Of a stretch of DNA of 6,791 nt, positions 6,313 to 6,791 are shown piece after piece. This DNA is from Spirosoma sp. (GTDB lineage Bacteria; Bacteroidota; Bacteroidia; Cytophagales; Spirosomataceae). The translations under genes and the position numbers were made by a program. Location of the stretch: the NCBI GenBank assembly GCA_025351545.1, contig JANXVQ010000059.1, forward strand, positions 1 to 6,791, in the 5' to 3' direction. Under the pieces are notes generated by a model. It did not search any database. It saw only the letters and a list, made by a program, of their open reading frames with translations, and had not been told where the DNA came from. Position 1 is the stretch's first letter; each line of letters begins with the position of its first letter.

Positions 6313-6417
6313 TATGTACCTATATCGTTCTCGTATACACTATCGGGTACACTTCAACTTCATCTGGATACATTATCGTAGCACATCGGGTTCACTCAAA
6401 CCGATGTGTATGTACCT
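6313..6417. repeat. Repeat-rich spacer before the integrase, possible arm-type sites
   Basis: This stretch has several short repeats. TATGTACCT occurs at 6313-6321 and 6409-6417. ATCGGGTACACTTCAA (6342-6357) recurs as ATCGGGTTCACTCAAA (6385-6400, 13 of 16 identical). ATACACTATCG (6335-6345) recurs as ATACATTATCG (6368-6378). A perfect inverted repeat CACATCGG/CCGATGTG lies at 6382-6389 and 6401-6408 and covers one candidate integrase start. Direct repeats beside an att site are what arm-binding integrases recognise, but that role is inferred. The frame is open from an ATG at 6314, so part of this could instead be coding. Confidence 0.45.
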
Positions 6418-6424
6418 TAACCGA

Positions 6425-6791
6425 ATGATCGTCCTGTTCAAGCGCCGATATTCCCGCCATTTTAGTGCGCTGGATCGAGAAAATCACCCCGTGACCATTC
6501 AATGCCGCGTGACCATCAATGGCGTTGCCGCCAGCGAGTTTACCACCAGCCAGCGACTACTCCCCCAGGACTGGAATCAGGAAAATCAACGGGCCAATGA
6601 AACGTGTCCCCATGCCCAACGGGTCAACACCGAATTACAGCGGATCATCAACCGGCTTTTCGTGATCTGGAATCGCTACGAATACGATCAGCAGGAGGTA
6701 ACAGCCGACCAGATTATTGATGAATTCCTGTTGCGCAAACGGACGCAGGGCGAGCCGCGCCCACCCACAAAAACGGCATCGAGCCGGGGGC
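6425..6791 (+). CDS. Tyrosine site-specific integrase, N-terminal part
   Basis: The first 122 codons of a Bacteroidota tyrosine recombinase, open to the window edge. Residues 23-59 (starting VTIQCRVTING and including FTTSQRLLPQDWN) match the N-terminal arm DNA-binding domain, which has the pattern of a short beta strand, a turn with NG, then a PxxW motif. The following helix (about 66-100, VNTELQRIINRLFVIWNRYE, then EVTADQIIDEFL) is usual before the core-binding domain. The catalytic R-H-R-Y domain lies outside the window. Such enzymes integrate and excise mobile elements. The start is uncertain: ATG at 6425 is preferred because arm-domain proteins usually begin close to this strand, but ATGs at 6410, 6404 and 6314 are in frame. 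The position just after a tRNA 3' end, pointing away from it, supports an integrative element; its cargo is not visible. Confidence 0.88.
   Translation, partial: MIVLFKRRYSRHFSALDRENHPVTIQCRVTINGVAASEFTTSQRLLPQDWNQENQRANETCPHAQRVNTELQRIINRLFVIWNRYEYDQQEVTADQIIDEFLLRKRTQGEPRPPTKTASSRG

Overview
The window looks like a chromosomal segment of a Bacteroidota bacterium, most likely a Spirosoma-like member of the Cytophagales. The grounds are roughly even base composition, gene starts with no clear Shine-Dalgarno but sometimes an A-rich leader, a -33/-7 promoter of Bacteroidota type (TTG, then xAnnTTTG) before the tRNA gene, and protein families with a strong Bacteroidota flavour. These include a NodB-type deacetylase beginning near FLHKSNFLL, GT2 enzymes ending in WKGR, and an arm-domain tyrosine recombinase. 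The genus is an inference.

Layout. Bases 1-99 (minus) hold the N-terminus of ruvC. Divergent from it, starting only a few bases away, is a compact plus-strand set: a polytopic flippase-like (LPG_synthase_TM) membrane protein, a membrane-attached GT2 glycosyltransferase, a NodB-type polysaccharide deacetylase and a second GT2. Two of the three junctions overlap (4 and 14 bp). The third is a 77-bp gap carrying a small repeat with inverted copies. The four genes look like one pathway that builds an envelope glycolipid or glycan, deacetylates an N-acetyl sugar in it, and moves the product across the membrane. The product is unknown.

An 82-bp spacer with two perfect small hairpins, which can also refold into a larger one, leads to a TatD-family metal-dependent hydrolase. 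After another 86 bp comes a cytoplasmic-type (type I) L-asparaginase carrying three in-frame 15-bp tandem repeats (AAAVD x3) in a loop. These two genes are housekeeping or metabolic and have no evident link to the envelope set.

The right end changes character. A tRNA-Ser(CGA) gene with its own promoter and a strong rho-independent terminator is followed by about 120 bp of repeat-rich DNA. Then comes the start of a tyrosine site-specific integrase, running off the window and pointing away from the tRNA. This is the usual layout for one end of an integrative element inserted at a tRNA 3' end, so the boundary between core genome and accessory DNA probably lies near 6225-6250.

Nothing in the window proves a wholly new system. 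The best candidates for a second look are the four-gene flippase/GT2/deacetylase/GT2 set and the tRNA-Ser/integrase junction.
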